A stretch of 64,000 bases of DNA from Eledone cirrhosa (GCA_964016885.1 OZ024744.1:114055674-114119673); one strand, 5' to 3'. Numbered from the stretch's first letter, positions 1 to 11,206 are shown. Made by a program: numbers and translations. Notes: generated by a model not told the origin, from the letters alone.

Positions 1-800
1 CAATAATAAACAGGAGAGGGCTAAGGACAGAGCCCTGGTTGTACACTAAACTCCTCACTATATTCATTACTAATCTTAACCTTGCTGATGTTCCTCTGTA
101 CATGGCTTGTATTGCCCTCACAAGCCACTCGTCAACCCCTAGTTTCCTAAGTGTCAACCAGATTACAGAATGGGGGACCCTTTCAAATGCCAAGTAGAGG
201 GGTTTACCATTAACTTGATACATCTCCTGCAGTTAGTTGCTGCACAAAGAAAACGGCATCAGTGGTACTTTTTCCTGATATAAATCTGAACTGCATCTCA
301 TCTAGTTTAATTTGATCCCTTATCAGTTGTACAATGACTTTCTGTAACTTTCATGGCCTGGTCCATCAGTTTGATGCCTTGGTAGTTCCCTCTATCTAGA
401 GCATCCCCTTTATGGTTGACGATGATGCTGCTACGCCAGTCATTGGGTATGACACCATTTTGTATTACTTGGTTTACAATATGGGTGGTTATGGAGTGTC
501 CTAAAATCCAGGATGCTTTCAGTAACTCAGCAACTATTCTTGATGGCCCTGCTATTTTGGCTGTCTTCATGTCTTCAATTGCCTTACTACGCTGCTGCTG
601 ACATGTACAGCTGGTCCCCTTGTAGGGTCCACCTGGTGCAGGCTATCTTCCTCCCATACATTCACACATTTTCCTCATTCATCAGTCTCTCATAGTGACA
701 CTTCCATGCTACTTTCTTTTCAGCATCAGTGAGGGCAAGTGCACCATTGTCATCTGGGACACATTTCTCCCCCACAACACAATTTTCTCTGACACACTGC
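1..800 (-). pseudogene. LINE reverse transcriptase fragment (RTE-like), decayed
   Basis: Read on the minus strand, this stretch encodes pieces of a non-LTR retrotransposon reverse transcriptase. About 307-570 gives a segment with AGPSRIVAELLKAS, GVIPNDW and RGNYQGIKL, the usual fingers and palm start of the RT. Bases 1-200 continue with AFERVPHSVIW-like and SVLSPLLF-like text, which correspond to motif A and motif B. Bases 600-780 hold the linker before the RT, in another frame. The catalytic box (YADD type) lies outside the window. At least two frameshifts and stops are present, so it cannot be functional. The style matches the RTE-like LINE pieces at 13.5-14.4 kb and 59.1-59.8 kb. Clade assignment is inference. 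Confidence 0.75.
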
Positions 801-1690
801 TTAATGGGTTGTAATGTATTAATGTATTAGCCTCGATAAAATATATTCTGCTGTTCATCTTCATATCGAGGCTAAAACTATAGAGTTATATAACTACTTT
901 CAATTAGTCAATATATTGATTGTTTATTTTGTCATTTGAAGCAGTCGTAAAACAATGGATTAATTAAATATTAAACCTTCTCTTATTTCTTTTAATTGTT
1001 CGACATTATATATCTGACTCTGTCACTCTTTAAATAAGTTTACATGTAATAAGTTTACGACATGTAATAAGTTTACGACATGTAATAAGGTTCCACTTTT
1101 CCATAAAAACATATTTTAATTTCTTTCAATTCAATGAGATAATCAGATCTTCACTACATTGAGTTTTAATCGAGTTAGAGTCTACGTTAATTGAGTACAA
1201 TATTAATGTATCTACATATATACATACAATAATGATAATTGCTATGGTCAGGTGAAGATATTCATAACTCATTTTATTCAGAATCTGCTACAATACATAT
1301 TTCTGTAGTGTTAATAATTACACAATACTACCATCACACAACCAACACAACTTCCTGAGACAGCATCTTAAGTAATAAGGTTGTTATATAAATGCTATAC
1401 ATGTTATCAACCAAGGAACTGGATGAAATGTTACTTGTGTGAGGGTCCGGCCCCTTAAATACATATATATATATATATGTTATGTGTTATGAAGAAATAT
1501 AGAAGACTCGTCTTTCCATGTGCATGGGTTGAGGCATACATCTTGTACACAGTACTTTCCCCCTCCACCTTCCATACAGCTCCACATTTTAACAACCCTT
1601 CCCCACCCACGTCCCTCTTCCTCTTGCACCTCCCATGTCCTAATACTCCACCCATGCCTGAACACCCTGCCCCCCACACACGCCCCTAGA
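801..1690. other. AT-rich non-coding stretch with short tandem repeat
   Basis: No gene or recognisable element. Bases 1043-1088 hold about 2.5 copies of an 18-bp unit starting CATGTAATAAG. A short (TA)n run lies at 1463-1478. The rest is AT-rich unique-looking sequence, changing to a C-rich, purine-poor stretch at 1560-1690 that yields only spurious short frames. Confidence 0.6.
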
Positions 1691-1739
1691 TATACACCCC
1701 TCCCCCAATTGCCCAGCCCACACTGAGAAGTAGTCTCGT

Positions 1740-2210
1740 AGGTAACATGACAAAAAGCTCCCAGTCTACACAAAGGATGCTTTTGACATAAGAAAAGGCA
1801 TCTTGCTCAAAAGGAATTGTATTTTGGCCGGGTTTTTTACAGATGAATACCCTTCCTAACATCATCCACTGAGTGGTCCCACTTATGAGGCAAGTTTGGC
1901 CAGTTGGCCACGCTGTACTTTGCTCATACTGGACTGCATTTCAGCTGGATTTTTATGGCTGCTCGACATCCTTAACACTAACCATGCTTATAGTGTGGAA
2001 CTGGGTAATCCCAGTTGGCCATGTTGAACCTTGCTCATAGTGGCACCTGTGTTTTGACTGGGTTTTACAGCTGCTGGATGCCCTACCTTACAGAAACCAT
2101 ATTTTTCCAGTGTGGGACTGGGTGGTCTTGATATGAGGAGGGTTGACCAGTTGACAATGGTGACCCTTGTATATAGTGAGACCTGTTTGGGAAAGAGGGT
2201 GAGTGTGAAA
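1740..2210 (-). repeat. diverged copies of the dispersed SINE-like repeat
   Basis: The recurring landmark of the window's dispersed repeat, GGATGCCCTTCCTAAC, appears here in degraded forms near 1848, 1960 and 2075. Each is followed by a GTGTGGGACTGGGTGG-like stretch and GGCCAGTTGG. The landmarks recur about every 110-125 bases, so this looks like three old tandem or juxtaposed partial copies in minus orientation. They are the most diverged copies in the window. Confidence 0.5.
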
Positions 2211-2477
2211 AGCAATGGGCAGGAAGGTTGTGGAAATGATGAACAGTGTAAAGCAATGTCTGCAGAAGGTAGTAGATAGGAGAGTGGGATGCTGAGGGTT
2301 CTGTTGACTAGAAGACATTTACTAACATTGAAATAAATACAGGGAACTCTGGAAAAGTAATGACTGAATAATTAATTCAAAATATAGGAAAATAGGTTTA
2401 TCTTAGACGTCAGGGTTGTTTTGGTTTTTTGAGAATGGAAGCAACAGCATATTGCTATCTATTTATCTATCACTCTA

Positions 2478-2478
<1 letters not shown>

Positions 2479-2553
<75 letters not shown>
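2479..2553. repeat. (TA)n microsatellite
   Basis: About 75 bases of nearly pure TA dinucleotide directly precede the foldback element. It probably marks the insertion environment, since several mobile elements here abut TA runs. Confidence 0.9.
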
Positions 2554-2556
<3 letters not shown>

Positions 2557-2575
2557 ATATCCAAAATTAAGATAA

Positions 2576-3267
2576 ATTAAATGAATTTAATCTAAATCAA
2601 AATTATGGGTGTCATGCCAGAAAGACATGCGCCATATCACCCGGAAAATAAGCTCTAAGATTCTAACGAGTAGGTCCGAGCATTTTATAATAACTAGGAA
2701 TTGATTAACATATAAATAAACATGAATAATCACAGGAGATAATTTTTACAAATGTGTAACCACACATAGCTAGGTAGGTAACTAAATAAAGTTGACCAGA
2801 ACTTCAAAAATAGATACCTTATAATATGATTAATCTTCCCTGTATATATTCCATTAAAGAAATATATTTCACCAATTAATCGGATGGTAAACCACGGAAG
2901 TGGAGACTTGGATTTTCAACAAGGAAGAAGTTCCAGCAATCCGTGTTTACACTTCAAGTTCAAATCTGCGACTGGCCTTCACCACGTGTTGTATTTACTA
3001 GAAATACACACATCATAGTAGCTTCGTCCCAGTGGCGTGAATAGGGTTATCGACAACTAGAAACAGCAGTCGAGTCCTTTCAACAGAGTTAGCTCTACAA
3101 TTAAGGAGCCGTATTTATATATCTATATCCAAAATTAAGATAAATTAAATGAATTTAATCTGCTCGGACCTACTCGTTAGAATCTTAGAGCTTATTTTCC
3201 GGGTGATATGGCGCATGTCTTTCTGGCATGACACCCATAATTTTGATTTAGATTAAATTCATTTAAT
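2576..3267. mobile_element. foldback element with perfect 106-bp inverted arms
   Basis: The left arm 2576-2681 and right arm 3162-3267 are exact reverse complements over 106 bases, starting ATTAAATGAATTTAATC at each outer end and meeting GTCCGAGC at the inner end. The 480-base interior is AT-rich with no open frame. The 40 bases before and including the start of the left arm (about 2553-2593) are repeated in direct orientation at 3119-3161, immediately before the right arm. Identical arms imply a recent event or gene conversion. No transposase is present, so it is a non-autonomous foldback or MITE-like element of unknown family. Confidence 0.75.
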
Positions 3268-4061
3268 CATCGTTAACTCCTACAAGGGCAAAGGAGATGC
3301 TCGAGATCAAAGGTTCTCAACCCATTTTGCCCCTCAAAATCACGAAACACCCCTCTAACCTATTTTTCCATTTTTCAATATACTACTGATTTTAATATCA
3401 ATAGATTACTCGGCCAAATCAAGTCATCTTAGAATCTTTAAAAAATACTCGTACGAATTAAATACAAAAAAGTTTCAGTCCAAAACAACAAGCTATTTCA
3501 AATTATATATTTTTGAAATAAAAAAAAAATGATTTGATCTCAGTTGAAAAAGCTTTTTTTTTTTTAAATTCCATAATTTCACTGTTAGCTGTTGTAATAT
3601 TTTGAGTGGATAGACAATTCTACAATTCAAACTGTAAAGTCAAAATATGAAGAATTTCTTACCTTTCTCTGAAATCACAAACTCAGGGGAAAATAGTACC
3701 TTGCAAAATAATATATCTCGTAGCAAAATAAAATACTTAGTAGCAAGGAATGAATTGAGAAGCTTGGTGACTGAGAAAGCAATATCTGTATCCCTTATTT
3801 ATATACATAGTTAGATACACACACACACACATAAACGCGTGCACATACACACACACACACATAAACGCGTGCACATACACACACACAAACTTGTGAGTGT
3901 GTGCCTTGGTTTTGGTACAGAAAGAATTTTGTCTCCAGTTTTTATTGCCAGGTCAAAGGCCACTGCTCTTTTCAACAACGTCATATATTTATATATATAA
4001 ATGAAGAGAGAAATGGGGGGGACAGAGAGAGTAAGAAATGTGTGTGTGTATGTTTGGTAAA
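3268..4061. other. AT-rich non-coding stretch with (CA)n
   Basis: No gene recognised. Bases 3813-3888 hold (CA)n with a duplicated block containing ATAAACGCGTGCACATACAC. The segment 3480-3560 is A- and T-run rich. The open frame at 3901-4206 crosses the tail of a LINE and has no recognisable domain. Confidence 0.55.
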
Positions 4062-4130
4062 CATCTATCTATCTATTGTATTTGTCCCCTTCTTTTGTGC
4101 CCCTGTGGCTAATAAAGAAACATATCTCTC
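4062..4130 (+). mobile_element. severely 5'-truncated Tx1-like LINE 3' end
   Basis: This is only the last ~70 bases of the same LINE family as the element that follows. TTTGTCCCCTTCTTTTGTGC and GTGGCTAATAAAGAAA correspond to the 3' ends at 9700-9755, 55450-55500 and 55575-55620 (minus). It is preceded by ATCTATCTATCTATTG and followed by ATCTCTCTATC, so even this tiny copy has TATC-type repeats on both sides. It lies head to tail with the near full-length copy. Confidence 0.7.
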
Positions 4131-4268
4131 TATCGACCGGACGTGCGATAGATTGTTGGTAAGTTTTTGTAAAGTTTTCTATACAAAAACAGAATTTATT
4201 GTATGAAAATTTATATTGTTTGATAGATTAACACCCAGGCTGAATTGTCAGGTGGGTGGTAATCTCAG

Positions 4269-4291
4269 TTTTCGCCCCTGTGGGGCGAAAA
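4269..4291 (+). other. perfect 10-bp hairpin in the LINE leader
   Basis: TTTTCGCCCC, loop TGT, GGGGCGAAAA forms an uninterrupted 10-bp stem about 48 bases before the likely ORF1 ATG. It is the only strong hairpin in the leader. The role is unknown; it could be structural RNA in the element's 5' UTR. Confidence 0.6.
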
Positions 4292-4338
4292 TTTAATTGA
4301 AAATATTGAGAAGTTTTCAAATTTTCCTAACTTTAACA

Positions 4339-6096
4339 ATGTGTGACTTACAGAGAACGCTAGGCAGCGAGAAGAGAGGGAAAGAGGCAGATATAAGCGT
4401 TATATCTCCCTCTACTTCCATAGAAGTATCTATGAAGACAAACAACAACAAAACTTCGTTTCATAAAGAAATGGATATTTGCACAACAAAAGATGAAAAT
4501 AACAGCCCACAACAGACACCAAAAAATACAGAAAATGCAGAAATTAACACAACTCCACATTAAAAAACCAACAACAACAACAAAACTGAAAAAACAACAT
4601 TCTCACAGACTGTAATAAAAAAAACGGAATATAAATAATTGGACATCAGCAATTCAAAACAGATGTTGTGTGATGCGAGACAAATTATAACATTGGAAGA
4701 AAAGGGTGGGTTTCAAATAAACTCACCCTTGGATATTAAACAAGAAACAGTTCGAAGAACGGTAACCTTCAGAACTGTCTCAAATCAAATAAAAAAGCCG
4801 GTATTCCTCAGTCAAGGGGAAATTGAAACCAGCTTGAAAGAGGCTCTGCCGAACATTGATTTTATGCAGAGGGCCAGACTATATGGAAGTATTTTGGTAC
4901 TTTTTAAAAGCGAGGCTCTCGCACAAAAGCATTCTGTTACACCAGTCATCACAAAAACATACACCTTTTCCTCTACTTACATGGGAAAAAGAACACAAAA
5001 AATTAAAATAAATAATATACCACCAAATATCAACATTTGGTGGATCTTAGCAGAGTTCATAGAGCCAGAAAGTGACACAATTCTTTCGGTCAGGAAGTCG
5101 ACCAGACAAAGGTGGACAGGGACAAATTTGGAAATTCTGATACAAATGAAACCAGAAAGAATTTCCAAAATCCCCGAAAGAGTGCTGGTCAACAACCAAA
5201 ACTACATAAACATTGTCACTGAAGGCAGAAAGCCACAGTGTTTTCGATGTGCAAGCACATCACACCTAAAAGCCTCCTGCCCTTTACAAACAAATTTTTA
5301 AAAAAAGTACTTTTACCAACACCAAAACAATCACCACCACCACCACCACAACAACAACACTCAAAACAAGCAAACACACACAAACAAACAACCACTCACC
5401 AACAATCAACAGAAAAAACACAGACAGCACCCCTGAAGAACAGCCCCACCCCACCACACTCAATCCAACACTACCACAAACACACACCAAAACACCATCA
5501 CCACACAACATACCCCTACCCCACACTCCTGATGATGATTATTCACCAACAGATGAGGCTGCTTCTCCTTCTTTAAGTGAAGTAGAAGAAGAGCCTCGGA
5601 AATCAAAAAAAAACAATAAAAGAGACACCACAAAACCCACAAAACCCAATCACCAGCACCAACACACAACCACAGACACAAACAACACCACAACCAAACC
5701 TCCCCCTATCAACAAAACAAACACCAACACCACCCCAAACACAAAAAAGAAAACTCACAGACGAACAAGAAACTAAAACAACACAACCAAAACAAACAAT
5801 ATGCATACATCAACACCAACAACAAAAATTTGATGGAGGTCATCTCACAGGACCCCAAAGTGGACACTAAGGGGAAAACGTTTGTAAAAGCAGACTCTCA
5901 ACCACACCTAAAACTAATAAGGGTTTCGTTAGAAACCTGTCAGAAATTGAAAGAACAGTTTTCACAGGACGTTGACAACCCCTGCCAAAAACCAATAAAC
6001 CGTGTCCTGTTGAAATGTTTCCCCACCCCACTAAACACCCCTACCAGAACTGAAATGGAGATTGAACAACCCGATCTCCAGGAAACGAAAAGGTAA
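4339..6096 (+). pseudogene. LINE ORF1 (gag-like, CCHC zinc knuckle), broken
   Basis: ORF1 proteins of such LINEs bind the element RNA. The first ATG after the leader is at 4339 (MCDLQRTLGS). The frame then meets stops at 4561, 4636 and 5299 while staying in register. The best preserved block, about 4640-5301, ends in a zinc knuckle CFRCASTSHLKASC at 5239-5280 (C-x2-C-x4-H-x4-C). After it comes an A/C-rich low-complexity tail coding Thr, Pro, Gln and Asn, with an acidic patch (DEAASPSLSEVEEEP) visible in another frame near 5550-5600. The original frame returns at 5830-6096 and ends 41 bases before ORF2. At least two frameshifts are therefore present. Only one knuckle is visible, whereas related ORF1s can have more. 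Confidence 0.75.
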
Positions 6097-6137
6097 ATGC
6101 ACCTTTTCGAACTTTTCGCCAACTCTTCTCCATCAAC

Positions 6138-6821
6138 ATGGCTGACTTACGAGTTGGAAGCGTGAATGTGCGTGGCCTAGGGATTCCCTGGAAACAGGGC
6201 CAACTTTTAAACGACCTTAGGTCACACTGTATAGATGTAATAGCCATCACCGAGTCCAGGATCCACAACAGGCAGCAACTAACCCCCATCTTCGACGACT
6301 TTGAGATCTACGCATCTCTCTGTCAGCCAGGAGATGGAGGTGGAGTGGCTGTCATGTTTCGGAAAAACCTGGATCTCGAAGTACAGCAAGTACACTTGTA
6401 CCCGGAGAGTAGACTGGTAGTCCTAGACATGAACAGTATTGGAGATGGAGCCTTCAGACTGGTGGCCGTTTATGCCCCGACTGGGCAATCACAATCGCGG
6501 CCAGACTTCTTTAAGCGTCTAGAGTCTTTTCTGGGAACGTCTCGCTCCTTGCTTTTAGTGGGGGACTGGAATGGTATCCTAGATGCACGATGGGACTATG
6601 TGGGAGCATGTCCCAGTAGAGGGGGGTGCAACAGCCTCAAAAATCTAATCAGCCAATTCCAACTGGCCGATAGATATCGACTGGATTTCCCAACTGCACC
6701 ACAGTGGACGTGGGCAAACTGCAGTGGGGCATCTAGATCGTATTTAGATAGGTTTTTCATTAGAGAAAAGGACAAGAAGATGTTAAGCTATCCACAAATG
6801 TCTATTCAGATGACAAACTAG
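6138..6821 (+). pseudogene. LINE ORF2, endonuclease domain (EEP/APE type)
   Basis: The 227 codons from ATG 6138 form the apurinic-type endonuclease that nicks target DNA to prime reverse transcription. Visible landmarks in order are SVNVRGL (Asn), AITESRI (catalytic Glu), RLVAVYAPTG, LVGDWNG (Asp-x-Asn) and SRSYLDRFFI. The terminal SDH motif, still readable in the minus-strand copy at 58.6 kb, is lost here to a frameshift about eight codons before the stop at 6819. ATG 6138 is chosen because it directly precedes the domain and lies just after the ORF1 stop. Confidence 0.85.
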
Positions 6822-8460
6822 TCGTCTGCATAGTCAACCGTGATAGAATACATAGACAAGGACCCGGATACTGGAAGCTGAACGTGTCGTTGCCGGCATG
6901 AAAAACTTACAATGAACGGATAAGTAGATTAGTTAAGCAAGAGTTGACGGGAGCCATCGTCAACAATAGATGGTACTCTCTCAAGAGAGCAATTAGAGTA
7001 GAATCGATAGGGATTAGCAGAGAATTAGCTTTAGAGAAAAACAAATCAGAAACAGAACTAGTAGCCAAGGTAGAAGAGGCGATTAGGAGTGGCAACGCAG
7101 CTAGAGTGCTAGCATCGAGAACGGCACTGGACCAGTTCTTCGATGTGAAACACGAAGGCTGCGTGGTCAGAAGTAAATCACGTGCTCTAGGAAACGAGGG
7201 AGCAAAAGCTGTTAACTGGGCCCGAGTGACGGAGGCGAAAAGTGACAACAAATCCACGATTCGGTCTTTGAAAGACCAAACCGGACGCGTGCTACTTGAC
7301 CCCAGGCAGCAGCACTTTGCATGACTGTTTGAGCAGAACGACGGTGCACCGAACGGGGCAATGGACTTTGGTTCATACCTCGACGGCCTGCCACATCTCC
7401 CGAGCACAGACGCCGAGTTCTGCGAAAGACCAATCACAGCCACTGAGATACGGGACGCTCTGGGCCGCTGCGGGAAACGCAAATCACCTGGTCTAGATGG
7501 TCTACCCTATGAGTTTTACATAGGCATGCTGGACTTGTTCTCTGGTGTCCTTGAAGCCGTCTACTGCTATTGGCAGCAGAACGGGAGAATTCCCAGTTCT
7601 GCAGGCAAGGGCGTAGTAACGCTGATCAGGAAAGACAAGAACAAGGGGGGACGAAATAAACAATAACTCTGCTCAACACAGAGTTAAAGATTTTGGCCAA
7701 GGTGCTAGCAACGAGGCTGGCGCTTGTCGTCGAAAACCTGGTAGGGAAAGCACAAACGTGTGCAATCCCGACCAGGAGGTCCATACACGACAACCTCCAC
7801 CTCATGCGATACATCATAGAGAGGGTGGGGTGTAAACCCGGCTTCGGTGGGGCTCTGATCAATTTAGTTCAGTCTAAGGCATTCGATAGGGTCGACCATC
7901 GATACTTGGAAGCGGTTCTCAAGGCGGCCGGTTTCGGTTCTGTTTTCAGGGGTTGGATCAAGGCGATTCACACCAGCATCTGCTCGAGGGTCAAGGTGAA
8001 CGGCTACCTATCGGAGCCGTTCGCAATCACGCGTTCCATTCGACAGTGGTGCCCTCTCTCCTCCATTCTGTACGTATTGACTCTAGAGCCACTACTGCCG
8101 AAGCTGGAGCTTTTGCAGCGCATCCCTTTAGAACCGGGACGGTGAAAAGCGGCATCGGCTTATGCTGACGATGTGACGGTAATGGTGTCGAAAACCTTGG
8201 AAATCAAGGTAATCGGCAACCTACTATAGGAATACCAAAGGTTCACAGGAGCAAAACTGAACCCGGACAAATCTGTCGGTTTGCAACTCAGAACGTGGAG
8301 AGGCAAACCGATGCTGTCGGATGCTGGACGGAAGGACTGGTGAAATTGCTAGGGGTCTGGTTCGGTCCAGACCTCCAGGTGGAGAAAAACTGGAACGAGG
8401 TCATGGCCAAGGTATTTGCGCTCACCCAAAAGTGGGCAGAGTGCAAACTGTCTTTGAAAG
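6822..8460 (+). pseudogene. LINE ORF2, reverse transcriptase domain, broken
   Basis: The RT continues through three frames. 6944-7320 is the linker (GNAARVLASRTALDQFF). A stop at 7322 and a ~7-codon loss relative to the copy at 58 kb come next. 7361-7650 holds KSPGLDGLPYEFY and NGRIPSSAGKGVVTLIRKD. A frameshift near 7655 removes part of the FRPITLLN block. 7693-8145 holds SIHDNLHLMRY, motif A and the motif B region (SIRQWCPLSSILYVL). The motif A aspartate is replaced: the codon at 7867-7869 is GTT, giving NLVQSKAFD where the other copy has NLDQ. Motif C is intact as YADD at 8161-8172, but follows a stop at 8143. It is catalytically dead in several ways. Confidence 0.85.
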
Positions 8461-8471
8461 GTTGAGCGGAG

Positions 8472-9515
8472 GTGGCGAACACTTTCATAGCGTCCGTCAT
8501 CTACTACCGCTTGACTGTCGTGCCTTGTCCCCGTGAATACCTCACCAAGATGGCACGCATGCTCTTCCAGTTCCTGTGGAAGAAGCAGGCTCCACTGGTG
8601 AGGAGATCCGTCTGCTGTCAACACCCTTCCAACGGAGGGCTGGGCATGCTGTGGCTAATGATGCGCAAACATTGGCTGAGGCTACGGCATCTCCAGGTAT
8701 TCCTCACCAATCAACCGGTGTGGGCACCGTTTGTGAGACAGGCCTTCCCACAACTTGTCTCGCTGATGGAGCTGCAGTCCTGGGAGAAGCGAAGACCGAA
8801 GAAGATGGGCGTCTGGCACATTGAATGCGCCCAGGCGCTCACAGTCCTCTTTCAAGTAGGCACAGCAATCAGTGGAGACTCCACATCGACATTCTATAGA
8901 GGGTTAGTACTTTACAAGTGTGACGATGTGCTCGGGGAGACTCTAGGCGTTGAAGACGACGAGCTCACCAGTCTGTTCGGTAGGACTTTCCGTCCGGGAC
9001 CTATGGACAACTTCCAGAGGTCCCTGGCCTGGCAGTGCTACCGAGGAGCTCTACCCATTCGAGATAAAATCTACAGGCACGGACGCCCCGGCAGGGATCT
9101 TTCCAAGAGGACGTGTCCAAGATGCGAGCAGGCCATTGAAACCATCTTGCATGCAATTGTACACTGCCCGGGCGTAAGTGACCTGTGGAACTATGCAGAA
9201 CAACTGCTGTCGCGTATGGGACACATCCAGTTGACTGCCGAGTCCATAGTAAGGATCAAACCGCCAGCCTCTTTCAAAAACGAAAGAGAGACGGTTTTCC
9301 TCTGTACAGTGGCTATGGTGAAAGAGGTTATATGGTGGACGAGATTGAGAGGACTGAGGACAGATGCCTTTCTCTCTGGACAACAATTGATTCCCTTCTT
9401 TAAGTATCACTTTAGAAGGAGAATCAGGATGGAGAGAGGTAAATTTACTGAAAGGTGGGTGAATGAAGCGAAAATGGCCCGAGTAATTGGGCCTTCTCTG
9501 TTTATAAGCCTGTAG
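8472..9515 (+). pseudogene. LINE ORF2, C-terminal region with zf-RVT zinc finger
   Basis: An open frame of about 347 codons encodes the part of ORF2 after the RT. It contains CPRCEQAIETILHAIVHC at 9114-9166, a zinc-finger-like module of the kind found C-terminal to plant and animal LINE reverse transcriptases (zf-RVT). The frame differs from the preceding YADD segment, so it is a fragment and the apparent start is not real. It ends at TAG 9513-9515, followed by a ~240-base 3' UTR. The same block is at 54526-55350 (+) and 55850-56542 (-). Confidence 0.8.
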
Positions 9516-9765
9516 GTTAAAGAAGAGAGCAAAAGGAAGAAGGGAGCACTTGCACAACACCCTGAAGTTGAGGGTTATTCTATCTATGGGGTATTAAACA
9601 ACCCATTTGTGGCGCTTCCCCCCTATTGGGGATTTTGATTGTTATAATTGTTTGTTTCAATATTTTTACATGACTGTGTAAAATCCCCGGCATGTGTCTT
9701 TGTATTGTCCCCTTTTCTTGTGCGCCCTTGTGGCAAATAAAGAAATATATCTATCTATCTCCAAC
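9516..9765 (+). other. LINE 3' UTR, polyadenylation-like signal and (ATCT) tail
   Basis: The non-coding end contains CCTATTGGGGATTTTG and TATTGTCCCCTTTTCTTG, both shared with the other copies, then GTGGCAAATAAAGAAATATATC and three ATCT units. AATAAA at 9737-9742 is the obvious poly(A)-type signal, but the copies end in ATCT repeats, not poly(A). Confidence 0.75.
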
Positions 9766-11150
9766 AGGGGGCTCAAACATGGTAGACCAGACTGAAAAAA
9801 GAAAATATATATGTGTATGTGTGTGTATAATATATATATATTAGAAACACACACATATATATATTCTTACACACTTAAATATAAATGCATGTGTATATAC
9901 AAATGTATAAATGCATAGCTATATACATACATAAATGTATATATGTATGGACCGTAACAACACATTGGGATGGGAACTTCCCTCAAGCTATAGGGACTTC
10001 TCCGGGACGTGTAGTCACCTCAGGGCCGGGACCTTCCTCAAGCTATATGGACAATAACAACACATTGGGATGGGAACTTCCCTCTAGCTATAAGGACAGC
10101 AGCCCCATCACACCGACCCCACGGTAAACCACCCCCTGCACAATCACCACCCCTACCCCTGCCTCGATCGACTCCTGCGACAACACATACTTATGCATAT
10201 GTCCATACATAGATACTGTTATATAAGATTGTACATGCACAGATACTTACATGTGTGTGTGTGCATGTGGGTGTGTGTGTGTGTGTGTGTGCATAGGGGA
10301 TACACCTGGGCCTGTGCTTGTGCGTGTGTGCTTGGAACGATGTGAGTTGACATACACGCATATGTACTCTGCCGAAATAGGAACTGTAGTCCTCTGTATT
10401 CCCGGTTTTTAACACTCGGGTTCTGGTGTTTTACACTCCACCCTTGTCTCATTTGCTCTTAAAACGCACCACACCATGATAGTGTAAAGATTGTGATCCT
10501 TTGCACTTCTCGATTCTGACACAGCCTTTCTACTTCAGTCAATATCTTCCAAATCTTTCAAACTTTGAGATTGGTTATAACACGCACGCATTTTATTTTA
10601 TTCTTTTATTCTTTTATTATCTTATTCTTTTTATTATTTTATATTTTTTTTGTTTATTTTTTTACTTTTTTATCCATTTATTTTCTTCATTTTATTGCCT
10701 CTAATTCTTTTATTTCTCCATTTTACATAATCTTATTTCTTCATCTGTTTGCTCCCCCCACCCGACCACCACGGGGGAAATGGTGGGAGGATGGATGCCA
10801 ACCCACACACACAAATTCTTCTAAACATAGCAGCAGCCGAACTAAAGCTGACCTGACTACTGACCCCTAACACCAATACAAGGGAGGAGGTCAGCTGTAC
10901 TTAACAAAAACAACCACAACAGATTGCCTAGCCTCAGAAAAATTTCTATAGACTTTTGACTGAGGAATGTTCTCACAACTGACCAATGGGAGGAGAGAAT
11001 GTCCTTTGATGCTGAAATTCGTTTATTCGAATTCATATGATTCCAGTTCCTCAGAGAAATAACAACCTAACCAGGAACTGGGCATATCGGAGTATTGACG
11101 GAGTTAAACACCTCAACAACATGTGTACCTGTCGCTACCACACCAATTCG
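9766..11150. other. non-coding stretch with microsatellites and a direct repeat
   Basis: No gene recognised. Microsatellites of TA and TG type lie at 9800-9945 and 10230-10330. A ~44-base block starting AACAACACATTGGGATGGGA occurs at about 9956-10002 and again at 10047-10099, separated by a related stretch ending CCTTCCTCAAGCTATA. Bases 10590-10740 are strongly T-rich (TTTTATTATTTTAT-like). Bases 10750-10870 are C-rich. 10900-11150 looks like the 5' flank or remnant of the element carrying the ribozyme-like motif. Confidence 0.5.
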
Positions 11151-11151
11151 G

Positions 11152-11206
11152 ACTGCCTGAAGAGGTCACAGCCAAAGATGGCTGTCACCGAAATATATAT
11201 AGCAGT
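11152..11206 (+). ncRNA. type I hammerhead ribozyme-like motif
   Basis: The core reads CTGAAGA (11157-11163), matching the hammerhead box CUGANGA. Stem II is GGTCACAGCC / GGCTGTCACC (11164-11173 with 11180-11189), ten positions with one C-C mismatch, loop AAAGAT. GAA follows at 11190-11192. A minimal stem III is ATATATAT (11193-11200), then A at the cleavage position 11201. Stem I closes as ACTGC (11152-11156) with GCAGT (11202-11206), a perfect 5-bp match. Every conserved part of a type I hammerhead with a tiny stem III is therefore present in order. Such motifs are known in Penelope-like retroelements. Activity is not shown. The flanking TA run after 11221 may mark the element's end. Confidence 0.65.

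Larger units (their letters stand above)
4131..9765 (+). mobile_element. near full-length Tx1-like non-LTR retrotransposon (copy A)
   Basis: This is a two-ORF LINE of about 5.6 kb. In order it has a ~200-base 5' leader with a hairpin, an ORF1 with a CCHC knuckle, an ORF2 with an apurinic-type endonuclease, an RT (YADD at 8161-8172) and a C-terminal zinc finger, then a 3' UTR ending in AATAAAGAAATATATCTATCTATC. The RT block with IPTRRSIHDNLHLMR and the LSSILYVLTLEPLL block resembles the Tx1 clade of the L1 group; that assignment is inference. Multiple frameshifts and stops make it dead. Two related copies lie at 54.5-58.9 kb and a 3' fragment just upstream. Confidence 0.85.

Noticed and set aside
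1455..1773. Gly/Trp/Arg-rich minus-strand frames near 1.5-1.8 kb
   Set aside because: Low-complexity C-rich plus strand gives several overlapping frames; no motif or splice context.
5238..5806. Overlapping short frames in the A/C-rich part of LINE ORF1
   Set aside because: Frameshifted or antisense readings of the low-complexity ORF1 tail, not separate genes.
6907..7482. 191-codon minus-strand frame
   Set aside because: Antisense shadow of the LINE RT linker; no domain of its own.
9051..9560. 169-codon minus-strand frame
   Set aside because: Antisense shadow of LINE ORF2 C-terminal region.
10501..10870. Hydrophobic plus-strand frames (Phe/Leu/Ile-rich) as membrane protein
   Set aside because: Arise from a T-rich stretch; overlapping frames give the same composition and no start context or homology is visible.
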